Assembly: GCF_014201195.1 (NCBI RefSeq)
Contig: NZ_JACHDS010000001.1
Span: 5,208,001 to 5,272,000 of the forward strand
Direction of reading: 5' to 3'
From: Nocardiopsis mwathae
GTDB taxonomy: Bacteria > Actinomycetota > Actinomycetes > Streptosporangiales > Streptosporangiaceae
Length of the DNA: 64,000 nucleotides
The notes under the pieces are model-generated. The model was not told the origin of the DNA and did not search any database. It saw only the letters and a program-made list of their open reading frames with translations. Shown one piece after another: positions 8,148 through 18,020 of the stretch (positions are counted from its first letter, which is position 1; each line of letters starts with the position of its first letter). A program made the position numbers and the translations under genes.

Positions 8148-8519
8148 GTGAACCCTGGCGGCGGAATGGACATGCAGGCGCTGCTGCAGCAGGCCCAGCA
8201 GATGCAGCAGCAGCTCATGGAGGCCCAGCAGCAGCTCGACGAGGCCAAGGTCGAGGGCACCTCGGGCGGCGGGCTGGTCACCGTGACGGTGAGCGGCCGC
8301 GGTTCGGTCGAGGACATCCGGATCGACCCGAAGGCCGTCGACGCGGATGACGCCGAGGAGACGGCGCAGACCATCGCCGACCTGGTGCTGGCGGCCATCC
8401 GCGACGCCGAGGCGTCGGTGGAGGAGCTGCAGCAGGAGAAGATGGGCCCCCTCGCCGAGGGCCTGGGCGGTGGCGGCCTGCCGGGCGGCGGCGGGATGCC
8501 CGGTCTGCCCGGTTTCTAG
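8148..8519 (+). CDS. ybaB: YbaB/EbfC family nucleoid-associated protein
   Basis: A 123-residue small DNA-binding protein of the YbaB/EbfC family, which binds DNA as a homodimer. It has the typical Gln-rich coiled N-terminus ([19 protein letters not shown]), a central beta region [20 protein letters not shown], and a Gly/Pro-rich tail. The GTG start is preceded by AAGGAG at 10 nt. It lies directly upstream of recR as in most bacteria. The usual upstream neighbour dnaX is displaced by the insertion at 1429-8147. Confidence 0.92.
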   Translation: MNPGGGMDMQALLQQAQQMQQQLMEAQQQLDEAKVEGTSGGGLVTVTVSGRGSVEDIRIDPKAVDADDAEETAQTIADLVLAAIRDAEASVEELQQEKMGPLAEGLGGGGLPGGGGMPGLPGF

Positions 8520-8641
8520 ACCGTCCGCCCGCAGAGGGCGGCGCGGCGGCCCGGCGCACCTGTCGGCGGGCGCGGGTGAGATGTGTCCGACTCGGCTCGA
8601 CTACCGTGGAGGCCGAGGGAACGACGAGTGAGTGGTTGGCG

Positions 8642-9241
8642 ATGTACGAGGGCGCGGTTCAGAACCTGATCGACGAGCTGGGGCGGCTGCCCGGTGTCGG
8701 TCCGAAGAGCGCGCAGCGCATCGCCTTCCATCTGCTCTCCGCGGAGACCGCCGACGTCAAACGCCTCGCGAACGCGCTCATCGAGGTCAAGGACCGGGTG
8801 CGGTTCTGCGGGGTGTGCGGCAACGTCGCCGAGGAAGCGGAGTGCCGCATCTGCCGCGACCCGCGGCGCGACCCCGCCGTCATCTGCGTGGTGGAGGAGT
8901 CGAAGGACGTCGTGGCGATCGAGCGGACCCGCGAGTTCCGCGGCCGCTACCACGTGCTCGGCGGCGCCATCAGCCCTATCGAAGGCGTCGGCCCGGACGA
9001 CCTGCGCATCAGGGAGCTGATGTCGCGGCTGTCCGACGGGCAGGTCACCGAGCTGATCCTGGCGACCGACCCCAACCTGGAGGGCGAGGCCACCGCCACC
9101 TACCTGGCGCGGCTCGTCAAACCCATGGGGCTGAAGGTCACCCGTCTGGCCAGCGGGCTGCCCGTCGGCGGCGACCTGGAGTACGCCGACGAGGTGACGC
9201 TGGGGCGGGCCTTCGAGGGGCGTCGGAGCCTGGAGTTCTGA
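8642..9241 (+). CDS. recR: recombination mediator RecR
   Basis: A 199-residue RecR, the ring-forming clamp that with RecO and RecF loads RecA at gaps. The sequence has the N-terminal helix-hairpin-helix ([20 protein letters not shown]), a Cys4 zinc finger ([20 protein letters not shown]), and a Toprim domain starting [17 protein letters not shown] with [18 protein letters not shown]. The ATG at 8642 gives the standard N-terminus [14 protein letters not shown]; an upstream in-frame ATG would add 22 non-conserved residues. Confidence 0.96.
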   Translation: MYEGAVQNLIDELGRLPGVGPKSAQRIAFHLLSAETADVKRLANALIEVKDRVRFCGVCGNVAEEAECRICRDPRRDPAVICVVEESKDVVAIERTREFRGRYHVLGGAISPIEGVGPDDLRIRELMSRLSDGQVTELILATDPNLEGEATATYLARLVKPMGLKVTRLASGLPVGGDLEYADEVTLGRAFEGRRSLEF

Positions 9242-9468
9242 TCGCCTGCGGCCCGGTCAGCGGGCGCTGCGGCGGTGCGAACCGCCCGCGGCGGCGGCGC
9301 GTCGTACAAGTCCGGACGGTGAGTTTCCGAAAGTCGGAGTAGGTGGCCGATTGTCGGGTACGACCCGTTCTCGGTGCCTTTCGCCGCAGGTGAGAGGGCA
9401 TCCGATGAAACCTGATAGCTACACTTCTGGTTGATTACCTTGATCCCAACTCCTCAGGAGCAACGACC

Positions 9469-10740
9469 GTGGCTCTAATCGTGCAGAAGTACGGCGGGTC
9501 CTCCGTCGCTGACGCAGACGCCATCAAGCGGGTAGCCCAGCGGATCGTCGCTCAGAAAAAAGCGGGATATGACGTGGTCGTCGTGGTCTCGGCCATGGGC
9601 GACACCACCGATGAGCTCCTCGACCTCGCCGAGAAGGTCTCCCCCGTTCCCCCCGGCCGCGAGATGGACATGCTGCTGACCGCCGGTGAGCGCATGTCGA
9701 TGGCCCTGGTCGCCATGGCGATCGGGAACCTGGGGTACGAGGCCCGCTCCTTCACCGGCTCGCAGGCCGGAGTCATCACCACGTCCCTGCACGGCAACGC
9801 CAAGATCATCGACGTCACCCCGGGCCGGATCCAGGAGGCGCTGGACGACGGGTCGATCTGCATCGTCGCCGGGTTCCAGGGTGTCTCGCAGGACAGCAAG
9901 GACATCACCACGCTGGGCCGCGGCGGCTCCGACACCACGGCCGTCGCGCTCGCGGCGGCGCTGAACGCCGACGCGTGCGAGATCTACACCGACGTCGACG
10001 GTGTGTTCACCGCCGACCCGCGGATCGTGCCGACCGCCCGCCGCATCCCCAAGATCTCCTATGAGGAGATGCTGGAGATGGCGGCCACCGGCACCAAGAT
10101 CCTGCACCTGCGGTGCGTGGAGTACGCGCGGCGGTACAACATCCCGCTGCACGTCCGCTCGTCGTTCAGTCAGAAGCCCGGTACCTGGGTCGTCTCGGAA
10201 GTTGAGGAAACCGAAGGCATGGAACAACCGATCATCTCCGGCGTCTCGCACGACCGCAGCGAGGCCAAGATCACGGTCGTCGGTGTCCCCGACAAGGTCG
10301 GTGAGGCCGCGGCGATCTTCACGGCCCTGGCCGACGCCGAGATCAACATCGACATGATCGTGCAGAACGTGTCGACCGCCGCCACCGGGCGCACCGACAT
10401 CTCCTTCACGGTGCCGATGGACTTCGGCCAGACCGCGATGACGGCGCTGCAGAAGATCCAGGAGAAGGTCGGCTTCGAGGGGCTGCGCTACGACGACCAG
10501 ATCGGCAAGGTGTCGCTGGTCGGCGCGGGCATGCGTTCCTACCCGGGCGTCACCTCCCGGTTCTTCGACGCCATCGCGCGCTCCGGCACCAACATCGAGA
10601 TGATCTCGACCTCGGAGATCCGCATCTCGGTCATCGTGGAGCAGGACCAGATCGACTCGGCCGTCGCGGCCGCCCACACCGAATTCGAGCTCGACGCCGA
10701 CCAGGTCGAGGCCGTCGTGTACGGAGGTACCGGACGATGA
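9469..10740 (+). CDS. lysC: aspartate kinase, alpha subunit (with internal beta start)
   Basis: A 423-residue aspartokinase that phosphorylates L-aspartate in the first step to lysine, threonine, methionine and diaminopimelate. The kinase domain has [46 protein letters not shown] and [13 protein letters not shown]. Two ACT domains follow from about residue 265 ([39 protein letters not shown]). The GTG start has CAGGAG upstream. An in-frame ATG at 10219, with GAGG-AAA-GAAGG-like purines before it, marks the expected start of the beta regulatory subunit, as in other actinobacterial alpha2beta2 enzymes. It overlaps asd by 4 nt. Confidence 0.96.
   Translation: MALIVQKYGGSSVADADAIKRVAQRIVAQKKAGYDVVVVVSAMGDTTDELLDLAEKVSPVPPGREMDMLLTAGERMSMALVAMAIGNLGYEARSFTGSQAGVITTSLHGNAKIIDVTPGRIQEALDDGSICIVAGFQGVSQDSKDITTLGRGGSDTTAVALAAALNADACEIYTDVDGVFTADPRIVPTARRIPKISYEEMLEMAATGTKILHLRCVEYARRYNIPLHVRSSFSQKPGTWVVSEVEETEGMEQPIISGVSHDRSEAKITVVGVPDKVGEAAAIFTALADAEINIDMIVQNVSTAATGRTDISFTVPMDFGQTAMTALQKIQEKVGFEGLRYDDQIGKVSLVGAGMRSYPGVTSRFFDAIARSGTNIEMISTSEIRISVIVEQDQIDSAVAAAHTEFELDADQVEAVVYGGTGR
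10219..10740 (+). CDS. aspartate kinase beta subunit (internal in-frame product)
   Basis: A 173-residue product [17 protein letters not shown]... encoded within lysC. It contains only the two ACT domains that bind lysine/threonine. The internal ATG at 10219 follows a purine-rich run (GAGGAAACCGAAGG) suitable as a ribosome site. The same architecture is established for the Corynebacterium and Bacillus aspartokinase II/III-type heterotetramers. Expression here is inferred from the position and the ribosome site. Confidence 0.7.
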   Translation: MEQPIISGVSHDRSEAKITVVGVPDKVGEAAAIFTALADAEINIDMIVQNVSTAATGRTDISFTVPMDFGQTAMTALQKIQEKVGFEGLRYDDQIGKVSLVGAGMRSYPGVTSRFFDAIARSGTNIEMISTSEIRISVIVEQDQIDSAVAAAHTEFELDADQVEAVVYGGTGR

Positions 10741-11798
10741 GCAACCGCCTTCCCACCCTCGCCATCGTCGGCGCCACCGGTGCCGTGGGCACCGTCATGC
10801 TCGACATCCTCTCCACCCGCGAGAACGTGTGGGGCGAGATCCGGCTGATCGCCTCCCCGCGCTCCGCCGGCAAGCGCCTCACCGTCCGCGGCGAGGAGAT
10901 CGAGGTCCAGGCGCTGGCCCCCGAGGTCTTCGACGGCGTCGACGTCGCCATGTTCGACGTGCCCGACGAGGTGTCCGAGCAGTGGGCGCCGATCGCCGCC
11001 GAGCGCGGCGCGGTGGCGGTGGACAACTCCGGCGCGTTCCGGATGGACCCCGACGTCCCGCTCGTGGTTCCCGAGGTCAACGCCGAACAGACGCGCAACC
11101 GCCCGCGCGGCATCGTCAGCAACCCGAACTGCACCACGCTGTCGATGATCGTCGCCATGGGCGCGCTGCACCGCGCCTACGGGCTGACCGACCTGGTCGT
11201 CGCCTCCTACCAGGCCGCCTCCGGCGCCGGCCAGGAGGGCATCGACACCCTGCACGACCAGATCTCCAAGGTCGCCAGCGACCGCACCCTCGGCAGCCGC
11301 GCCGGAGACGTGCGCGCCGCCGCGGGCGAGCTCGGCCCGTTCCCGGCGCCGCTGGCCATGAACGTGGTGCCGTGGGCCGGGTCGCTGAAGGAGGACGGCT
11401 ACTCCTCGGAGGAGCTGAAGGTCCGCAACGAGTCGCGGAAGATCCTGGGCCTTCCGGAGCTGCGGGTTTCGGCCACCTGTGTGCGCGTGCCGGTGGTCAC
11501 CACCCACGCGCTGGCCGTGCACGCCACCTTCGCCCAGGAGGTGGACGCCGCCGCGGCCCGCGAGGCGCTGGCCGCCGCCCCGGGCGTGGTGGTCCAGGAC
11601 GACCCGGCCAAGGGCGAGTTCCCGACCCCGGCCGACGTCGTGGGGACCGACCCGACCTGGGTGGGGCGCATTCGGCGCTCGCTCGACGACCCCAGGTCGC
11701 TCGACCTGTTCCTGTGCGGGGACAACCTGCGCAAGGGGGCCGCGCTGAACACCGCCCAGATCGCGGAGGTCCTGGCCGAGGAGTTCACCCGGGGCTGA
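10737..11798 (+). CDS. asd: aspartate-semialdehyde dehydrogenase
   Basis: A 353-residue NADPH-dependent enzyme that reduces aspartyl phosphate to aspartate semialdehyde. It shows the Rossmann start [19 protein letters not shown], the catalytic Cys in [13 protein letters not shown], the [12 protein letters not shown] segment and the catalytic His region ([14 protein letters not shown]). The ATG overlaps the lysC stop (ATGA), so the two are translationally coupled and form a lysC-asd operon. A strong hairpin terminator follows the stop. Confidence 0.96.
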   Translation: MSNRLPTLAIVGATGAVGTVMLDILSTRENVWGEIRLIASPRSAGKRLTVRGEEIEVQALAPEVFDGVDVAMFDVPDEVSEQWAPIAAERGAVAVDNSGAFRMDPDVPLVVPEVNAEQTRNRPRGIVSNPNCTTLSMIVAMGALHRAYGLTDLVVASYQAASGAGQEGIDTLHDQISKVASDRTLGSRAGDVRAAAGELGPFPAPLAMNVVPWAGSLKEDGYSSEELKVRNESRKILGLPELRVSATCVRVPVVTTHALAVHATFAQEVDAAAAREALAAAPGVVVQDDPAKGEFPTPADVVGTDPTWVGRIRRSLDDPRSLDLFLCGDNLRKGAALNTAQIAEVLAEEFTRG

Positions 11799-11822
11799 CG
11801 TCCAGGGGCGGCTCACCCGGAG

Positions 11823-11876
11823 CGGCGGTGGCCGGGGCGACCCTCTCGCGGGGGCGCCCCGGCCACCGCCGTTTCG
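11823..11876. terminator. strong hairpin after lysC-asd
   Basis: The 17-bp arm CGGCGGTGGCCGGGGCG (11823-11839) pairs perfectly with 11855-11871, with a 15-nt loop, followed by TTTCGG. It starts 24 bp after the asd stop. The short T-run suggests a Rho-independent terminator of the actinomycete type. Confidence 0.8.
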
Positions 11877-12068
11877 GCATCCCGCCCCCTCGACCCGGGC
11901 CGGACTGTGTCCGTGATCTCACCGGTTACCGGGACGCTCCGGGCAACCCGGACAACGGGGTCCGCGTCTACACACACGACACCGCCGCCGGTCGAATCTC
12001 CGGCTCGACCACGGTTCACACGGCGCCGCGCGGTGCGGATGCGCGACAACAGAACACGGAGCCAGAAG

Positions 12069-13721
12069 GTGACAACGAATTCCGGGCTCGCCCTGCGGGT
12101 CGGGGGGCTGCTGGGTGTCCTCACACTCGCGGCGGGGTGCAGCCTCGGCGCGGTCGACGGCGGCCGGGAGGACCAGGAGGGCGCGGCGTCGGACGACATC
12201 TCCGCCGCGCTGGGCCAGTCGATCTCCTGGAAGCCCTGCCACGACGACGATGAGGTCGACGAACTCCACGACGCGGACCTTGAGGTCGGCTTCGATGAGG
12301 ACGAGGCCGAGGAGGCCCGCGACTGGCGCGCCGCGCTCGAATGCGGGTCGCTCACGGTACCGGTCGACTACGCCGACCCCGAGGGCAGGTCGCTGAAGAT
12401 GCGGGTCATCCGCAAGCCGGCCGAGGGCACCGCGGACGACCGCGTCGGTTCGCTCATCGTCAACCCCGGCGGCCCCGGCGTTTCCGGCGTCGAGCACATG
12501 GACTCCCCCGCCTTCGGCGACGGCATCCGCTCCCGCTTCGACATCGTCTCCTTCGACCCACGCGGCGTCGGCAAGAGCCGCGCCATCATGTGCGGCGACC
12601 CCGAGGCGCTGTACGGCGCGCAGGACGCGATCCACGGCACGGACCCGGCGGAGCTGTCCGAAGCGGAGCTCGGCGAGCTGGAGAAGGCCGCGAAGGCCTA
12701 CGCCGACGCGTGCGCCGAGGATGTCGGGGAGGACTTCCTGGGCAGCGTCGGCACGGTCGACGTCGTCAACGACGTGGAGGTGCTGCGCGACGCGCTCGGC
12801 GACGACGCCCTCACCTACGTGGGGTTCTCCTACGGCACCTACATCGGCGCGCTGTACGCCGAGACCTATCCGGACAACGTGCGCGCCCTGGTGCTCGACG
12901 GCGCCGTGGAGACCACCCGGTCCAACGCCGACATCGCGGTCGACCAGGCCAAGGGCTTCCAAACGGCGTGGGAGTCCTTCGTGGAGGACTGCATCGCCAC
13001 CGGCGACTACTGCCCCTTCTCCTCCACCGATGCGGCCGAGAACGAGCTGGAGCGCATCCTCGGCAAGATCGAGGACGGCGGGTACGAGGTCGCGGGCATG
13101 CAGGCCACGCGGTCGGCCATGCTCAACCTGATCAGCCAGATGCTCTACAGCGAGGACAACTGGGAGGGCCTGCGCTACACCCTGGACGCCGCCGACTACG
13201 GCGACACACAGGTCGCCCAGGACAACCTGGACGCCATCGCCGAGGACATGTTCGGCGGCGAGGAGTTCACCGCGGGGGACGACGAGGACGGAACGGTGGA
13301 CACCGAGGCCGCGCTGGTGGCGATCAACTGCGTCGACCGCACCGACCCCACCGACATCGAGGCCTACCGGAAGGCCGCCGAGAAGGCGGCGGAGGCGTCC
13401 CCGCTGTTCGGCGCCGACGTGGTCTGGGCACAGCTGCCGTGCGCCTACTGGGCGGCCGACGCGCCGGCGCCTACGGAGTTCTCCGCCGAGGACGCCCCGC
13501 CGATCGTCGTCGTGGGCACCCGCAACGACCCCGCCACCCCCTACGCCTGGGCCGAGGAGCTCTCCGAGCAGCTGGCGTCGGCGACGCTGGTGACGTATGA
13601 GGGCGACGGCCACACGGTGTACGGCTACAACAAGAGCGCGTGCATCGACGACCCGTTGGACGCCTACCTCATCGACACGTCGGTGCCGGAGGAGGGCCTC
13701 AGCTGCCCCTCCGCGCGGTGA
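12069..13721 (+). CDS. secreted lipoprotein alpha/beta hydrolase, TAP family peptidase
   Basis: A 550-residue protein of the tripeptidyl-aminopeptidase-like family. A lipoprotein signal peptide is clear (GLLGVLTLAAGCSLG, lipobox LAAGC). The catalytic triad is visible: nucleophile Ser in GFSYGTYIGALYAE, Asp in VVVGTRNDPATPYAW, and His in YEGDGHTVYGYN. The acidic N-terminal stretch (DDDEVDELHDADLEVGFDED) is unusual. The C-terminal TAP-like domain ends with two Cys-containing segments (SACIDDPLDAYL; LSCPSAR). The GTG at 12069 has GGAG 8 nt upstream; an ATG at 12039 would add 10 residues before the signal. It is expected on the outer face of the membrane, cleaving N-terminal di- or tripeptides. 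Confidence 0.85.
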   Translation: MTTNSGLALRVGGLLGVLTLAAGCSLGAVDGGREDQEGAASDDISAALGQSISWKPCHDDDEVDELHDADLEVGFDEDEAEEARDWRAALECGSLTVPVDYADPEGRSLKMRVIRKPAEGTADDRVGSLIVNPGGPGVSGVEHMDSPAFGDGIRSRFDIVSFDPRGVGKSRAIMCGDPEALYGAQDAIHGTDPAELSEAELGELEKAAKAYADACAEDVGEDFLGSVGTVDVVNDVEVLRDALGDDALTYVGFSYGTYIGALYAETYPDNVRALVLDGAVETTRSNADIAVDQAKGFQTAWESFVEDCIATGDYCPFSSTDAAENELERILGKIEDGGYEVAGMQATRSAMLNLISQMLYSEDNWEGLRYTLDAADYGDTQVAQDNLDAIAEDMFGGEEFTAGDDEDGTVDTEAALVAINCVDRTDPTDIEAYRKAAEKAAEASPLFGADVVWAQLPCAYWAADAPAPTEFSAEDAPPIVVVGTRNDPATPYAWAEELSEQLASATLVTYEGDGHTVYGYNKSACIDDPLDAYLIDTSVPEEGLSCPSAR

Positions 13722-13781
13722 CCATGGCGCTCGGCGGGACGAAACGGACCGGATCGCCGCCGAGCGCCCTGGTCATCCGGC

Positions 13782-14513
13782 TCACCGGGTCCTTCTGGGG
13801 GTTCGGGAGAGGCTGAGGCGGTACAGCAGGCGGCAGTGGTCGACCGAGCCCACCAGGTCGGAGGTCTCCACCGGGCGCTGGCCGTTGTAATGGGTGCGCT
13901 CCACCACCAGGACCGGGAGGCCGGCGGCGAGCTGGAGCATGGAGGCCTCCGGTTCGCGCAGCGGGCGCACCCCCACCTCCTCCACCACCCGGTCGATGAT
14001 CACCCCGGCGGCACCGAGCCGGTCGAGCACGCTCGTGCCCGGCTCGGCGTCGGCCGGGGTGCGCAGCGTGCCGTGGGTGAGCAGCATCGGCTCCCATGCC
14101 GTGTGCAGCGCGACCGGCACGCCGTCGGTCAGACCGAGGCAGCGCGTGCGGTACACGGCGTCGCCGTCGCGGATGGCGAGCCGGCGCGAGACCAGGTCGC
14201 ACGCCTTCTCGGTGACGGTGTCGAGGTCGCGGCGGCACAGCGGCTCCACGCCCGACCCCGAGGCGCGGTCGGTGCGGGAGAAGCGGTGGATCTGCGGCAC
14301 CGACCGCACGTAGTATCCGGAGCCGGGCCGGGCCTCCACCAGTCCCTCGCTGACGAGGAGGCGCAGGGCGTGCCGGGACACCTGCTCGCTCACCTCGTAC
14401 TCCCGGGCCAGGCGGGACCGCGAGGGGAGCCGGGTCCCCGGGGTCAGCTCTCCGTTGAGGATGGGCGTGCGAAGCCGGTCGGCCAGCCACAGATAGCGCG
14501 GTTGCCCTGCCAT
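13782..14513 (-). CDS. GntR family regulator with UTRA domain
   Basis: A 243-residue regulator. The N-terminal GntR winged helix reads LADRLRTPILNGELTPGTRL ... REYEVSEQVSRHALRLLVSE, and the rest (YRTRCLGLTDGVPVALHTAWEP; VVERTHYNGQRPVETSDLV) is a UTRA/HutC-type ligand domain that usually binds sugars, amino acids or small acids. Its ATG lies 2 nt after the stop of the S9 peptidase gene, so the two form an operon read leftwards, and the regulator may control the peptidase. The ligand is unknown. Confidence 0.88.
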   Translation of the reverse strand: MAGQPRYLWLADRLRTPILNGELTPGTRLPSRSRLAREYEVSEQVSRHALRLLVSEGLVEARPGSGYYVRSVPQIHRFSRTDRASGSGVEPLCRRDLDTVTEKACDLVSRRLAIRDGDAVYRTRCLGLTDGVPVALHTAWEPMLLTHGTLRTPADAEPGTSVLDRLGAAGVIIDRVVEEVGVRPLREPEASMLQLAAGLPVLVVERTHYNGQRPVETSDLVGSVDHCRLLYRLSLSRTPRRTR

Positions 14514-14515
14514 GA

Positions 14516-16309
14516 CTATGCGGTCCTCGGGGACGGTCCTTCCCTGCGGGGGGCGGTGAATCTCTGCGCGAAATCCAGTTCGGCCGACATATGGCGGATC
14601 AGCTCCTCCACGACGAACGAGCCGTGCCCGGCGTCGAACCGGTACACCTCGTGCGATTTGCCGAGCTCGGTGAGGCGGGCGATGTAGTTGTCGATCTGCC
14701 GGATGGGGCAGCGGGGGTCGTTCTCCCCCGCGAGGATGAGCACGGGAGCGGTCACGTTCTCCACGTAGGTGATGGGCGAGGAGCGGCGGTACAGGTCGGG
14801 GACGTCGTCGGGGGAGCCGCCGAACATCGAGCGGTCGAAGGCGCGCAGCGACTCCATCTGGTCCGCGTAGGAGGCGGCGTAGTCGGCCAGCGGCATCGCG
14901 GCGATGCCCAGGCTCCAGTCCTCGGGGTACACCCCCAGGCCGAGGAGGGTGAGGTAGCCCCCCCAGGAGCCGCCCTCCAGGATCATCCGCCCCGCGTCGG
15001 CCAGCCCGGAGGCGACCGCCCAGTCGCGGACGGCCTTGATGTCCTCCAGCTCGGTCAGGCCGACGCGGCCCTCGATGGCGTCGCGCCAGGCGGCGCCGTA
15101 GCCGCTGGAGCCCCGGTAGTTGACCCGGACGACGGCGAAGCCGTGGTCGACCCACGCGGAGACCGCCGCGGAGAACGCGTCGACATCCTGAGCTTGGGGA
15201 CCGCCGTGGACCATGAACACGGTGGGCAGCGGTTCGGCGGCGCCCGCGGGGACGGACACGAGCGCGTGGATGTCGCCGCCGGGCCCGGGGACGTCGACGT
15301 CGCGGACCGGGACGGAGGGCGGCGCGACGGGGCCGGGCGGGGCCAGGAGGGTGGCGCCGGTGGTGTCGCGGACCACGGGCGGGTGTTCGGAGCTGGACCA
15401 GGAGTACTCGACCGTCCCGTCGGGGCGGGCCGCGGCGGCGGCCACCAGGCCGTCGGGGATGTCCAGCGGGGTGGTGGCGCCGGTGGCCGGGTCATGCCGG
15501 TGGACGCGGCTGCGCGCCCGGTGGTCCTGGGAGATCAGCAGGGAGCGGCCGTCGGGCGTCCACCCCGCGGAGAGCTCGCCGGGCAGATCGATGCGGATCT
15601 CCTGCTCGGTGCCGGTGAGGGGGTCCCAGATGAGGGGCTCGACCCGGCCGTGGCGTTCGTGCAGCACCAGCACCCGGTGGCCGCCGGGGGCGAAGCCGAC
15701 GGGCGTGAGGTCGCGGCCGGGGCCGTCCCACAGGTCGGCGACGGTCGCGGCGGTGCCGTCGGGTAGGAGGCGCAGCACCCGCACGGCCATGTGGCGGCTG
15801 TCGCCGTGTTCGCTGTGCCCGATGACGAAGAGCGACTCGTCGTGCGACAGGTCGGCGATCCAGCCTTCCTGGCGGTGGGCGTAGACGGTGCGCGGCTGGG
15901 TGCCGGGGCGGCTGAGGTGGACGCTGAAGCCGTCGTCGGTGGAGCGCCCCACGAGGGCCAGCCCGGAGACACCGAGTGCGAGCCCGCCGATGTAGGAGGG
16001 GGGAAGGCCGGGGACGGCCGCGGTGTCGGGGCCGCCCTGGAACGGCTGCCGCCGCCAGGTGCCGAACTCGTCGCCGTCGGTGTCGCCGAACCACCACACC
16101 CACGTCCCGGTCGGGTCGAGGGTGCCCGATGTCGTGCCGTGGTGGCGCTTGGTCACTTGGCGCTGCTCGCCGGTGGCGCGGTCCCAGGTGTAGATCTCCC
16201 AGGTGCCGCTGGCGTTGCCGCGGAACATCGAATGATCAGGGGCTTCCCTGGCCCAGGATGGGAGACTGATCCTGCTCGCACGGAACCGATCTTGCCAACG
16301 CTCGCCCAT
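14516..16309 (-). CDS. S9 family peptidase (prolyl oligopeptidase fold)
   Basis: A 597-residue protein with an N-terminal beta-propeller (WEIYTWDRATGEQRQVT; repeated SHDE/TPDG blades) and a C-terminal alpha/beta hydrolase domain from about residue 370 (PLPTVFMVHGGPQAQD). The catalytic Ser is in LEGGSWGGYLTLLG, the Asp in LILAGENDPRCPIRQ, and the His in FDAGHGSFVVEE. No signal peptide is seen, so it should be a cytoplasmic oligopeptidase or aminoacyl-peptidase. The ATG at 16309 was chosen because residues before it have no family similarity; the ribosome site there is weak. It is followed 2 nt later by a GntR regulator gene. Confidence 0.88.
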   Translation of the reverse strand: MGERWQDRFRASRISLPSWAREAPDHSMFRGNASGTWEIYTWDRATGEQRQVTKRHHGTTSGTLDPTGTWVWWFGDTDGDEFGTWRRQPFQGGPDTAAVPGLPPSYIGGLALGVSGLALVGRSTDDGFSVHLSRPGTQPRTVYAHRQEGWIADLSHDESLFVIGHSEHGDSRHMAVRVLRLLPDGTAATVADLWDGPGRDLTPVGFAPGGHRVLVLHERHGRVEPLIWDPLTGTEQEIRIDLPGELSAGWTPDGRSLLISQDHRARSRVHRHDPATGATTPLDIPDGLVAAAAARPDGTVEYSWSSSEHPPVVRDTTGATLLAPPGPVAPPSVPVRDVDVPGPGGDIHALVSVPAGAAEPLPTVFMVHGGPQAQDVDAFSAAVSAWVDHGFAVVRVNYRGSSGYGAAWRDAIEGRVGLTELEDIKAVRDWAVASGLADAGRMILEGGSWGGYLTLLGLGVYPEDWSLGIAAMPLADYAASYADQMESLRAFDRSMFGGSPDDVPDLYRRSSPITYVENVTAPVLILAGENDPRCPIRQIDNYIARLTELGKSHEVYRFDAGHGSFVVEELIRHMSAELDFAQRFTAPRREGPSPRTA

Positions 16310-16499
16310 GATCCCAAGTAAAGCAGCGGAGTTCGCCGGAATGGGGGCGAATGGAGGAGCGAAGTTGGCCACTCCCGGACGGAGGAGAGCGAGGGTCGAC
16401 GCCGACGGGAAGAAGCTGTCACCATCCGGTGAGCCACGGAGTACCCGGCGGCGATTGCGACCGGGGCGCGGAGCCGCTGAGACACACGAGTGTGGGAGC

Positions 16500-16877
16500 G
16501 TGACGGTGGAAACGGTGGACAGGGCGCGGACGATGGGTACGGCGGGACAGGTGACGCTGGCCGAACACGCGCGCAGCGTGATCCGCAAGGAGGCCGAGCG
16601 CCGCGAGATCGGCTTGGAGCTCGACGAGGAGGCCCCGGACGACATCCCCGAGCGCGCCCGGTTGTGGGCGTGCAAGGTGACGGGAAAGGGCTGGTGCCTC
16701 TTCACCGCGGTCGACGCCGACGACACGGTCACCCTGCCCTCCCAGCGCGAGTTCCTGCCCGCGAGCGGCGTACTCGCGGGCAACTGGCGCGTCACCCCGG
16801 GCACCGGCGCCGTCCACCTCTCCACGAGCGGACGCAAGCCCGCGGTGGACGACCCCGGGTCGCCCTTCGGCAGGTGA
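16500..16877 (+). CDS. hypothetical protein, 125 residues
   Basis: I do not recognise this family. The protein has a charged N-terminal helical half (LAEHARSVIRKEAERREIGL, then an acidic run ELDEEAPDDIPE) and a compact C-terminal half with aromatic strands (LWACKVTGKGWCLFTAVDA, GNWRVTPGTGAVHLS). Two Cys flank the first strand pair. There is no signal peptide or membrane segment. The GTG at 16500 follows GGGAG and third-position GC bias is strong, which supports a real gene. It is divergent from the S9 peptidase gene and convergent with the reductase gene at 16916. Confidence 0.65.
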   Translation: MTVETVDRARTMGTAGQVTLAEHARSVIRKEAERREIGLELDEEAPDDIPERARLWACKVTGKGWCLFTAVDADDTVTLPSQREFLPASGVLAGNWRVTPGTGAVHLSTSGRKPAVDDPGSPFGR

Positions 16878-16915
16878 GTTCCGCCGCCGCATGTGCGGCG
16901 GCGGAGACCCGCGGT

Positions 16916-17815
16916 TCAGGCGCGATCCCCCGCGTCCATCAGCGTGGCCAGGATGCTGAAGGACCGGTCGTGGTATCCGGCGTCCAGGCCGCGCTGGAGG
17001 ATCGACATGACCGCCGCCGGAAGCGTGTCGTCGACGCCCGCGTCGCGGGCGGTGTGCAGCACGTGGTCGGCGCTGGCGGCGTCCATGGACAGGCGCTCCA
17101 GCTCACCGGGGAACTCCCCGGCGGTGATCTCCTCGCCCAGCCCTCGGTAGAAGTCGGCCATGTCGTTGGACTCCACCAGGTAGGGCACGATCGTGCCCAC
17201 CGCGATCCCCTCGGCCCGCGCCAGGGCCACCGAGTGGACGAACGAGGTCATGCTCGTCCAGAACAGGTTCATCACCACCTGGTAGTAGACCTGCGCGAGG
17301 CCCGGGTCGGTCCCCCGGAAGTCGGCCGCGGTGAGGGTCTCCAGCACCGGGCGGACCGCCTCGAAGGCCTCCTTGTCGCCGCTGTAGAACGTGGACATGG
17401 AGGGGTCGCCGATTCCGGGCGGCGGGGTCATGACGCCACCGGTGACATAGGCCGCGCCGCGCTCCCTCGCCCAGGACGCGCCGGCACGGGCCCTGGCAGG
17501 GGTGTCGGAACTGAGGTTGACCAGGGTCCTGCCGCGCAGCTCGGCGTCGAGGTCGCCCAGGAGCCGGTACATGACGTCGTAGTCGGTGAGGCTGAGCAGG
17601 ACCAGCTCGTTGGCGGCCACCGCATCGGCGGGGGTGTCCGCGAGCACCGCACCCTGCTCCACCAGTGGTGCGGCCTTCTCCCTGGTCCGGTTCCAGACCG
17701 TGAGCGGGTGGCCGGCCTTCAGCAGGGCCCGTCCCATGGCCTGGCCCATCGGACCCAGCCCGATCAGCGTCACCGGTGCCGTGCTCGTGTTGGTGTTCGT
17801 GTTCGTCGTGCTCAC
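16916..17815 (-). CDS. NAD(P)-binding beta-hydroxyacid dehydrogenase/imine-reductase-like enzyme
   Basis: A 299-residue oxidoreductase. The Rossmann motif VTLIGLGPMGQAMGRALL and WNRTREKAAPL (NADPH-preferring Arg) are followed by the 6-phosphogluconate-dehydrogenase-type C-terminal helical domain (TDPGLAQVYYQVVMNLFWTS). The catalytic Lys of hydroxyisobutyrate dehydrogenases (usual KLxxN) is not evident: the equivalent segment reads QVYYQVVMN. That places it nearer the imine-reductase branch. A poly-Asn/Thr N-terminus (STTNTNTNTST) precedes the fold. The GTG at 17815 has AGGAGG upstream. It is divergent from the large SARP regulator gene, which may control it. Confidence 0.8.
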   Translation of the reverse strand: MSTTNTNTNTSTAPVTLIGLGPMGQAMGRALLKAGHPLTVWNRTREKAAPLVEQGAVLADTPADAVAANELVLLSLTDYDVMYRLLGDLDAELRGRTLVNLSSDTPARARAGASWARERGAAYVTGGVMTPPPGIGDPSMSTFYSGDKEAFEAVRPVLETLTAADFRGTDPGLAQVYYQVVMNLFWTSMTSFVHSVALARAEGIAVGTIVPYLVESNDMADFYRGLGEEITAGEFPGELERLSMDAASADHVLHTARDAGVDDTLPAAVMSILQRGLDAGYHDRSFSILATLMDAGDRA

Positions 17816-18020
17816 GTGAGCCTCCTCGCGAGGTGTCCGTTCGTGTTCCCGTCGCGTCCGCGGGCACCGCCGGGGCCGGTTCCCCCACAGGCTCCGGCTC
17901 CGGCGGCGGCCGGGACGGGAACGACTCTCGCCGCGACCGCTACGGATCGGCTTGCGATCTCCTACGCGTCCGCCCGCCCGCCCGTCTGCGCCGCCGCCCG
18001 GCCCGGATACCTTTGTCGGT

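Noticed and set aside
8140-8156. Second parS site (GGCACGTGAACC at the ybaB start)
   Set aside because: Only the CACGTGAA core matches; the outer bases do not, and it overlaps the start codon region.
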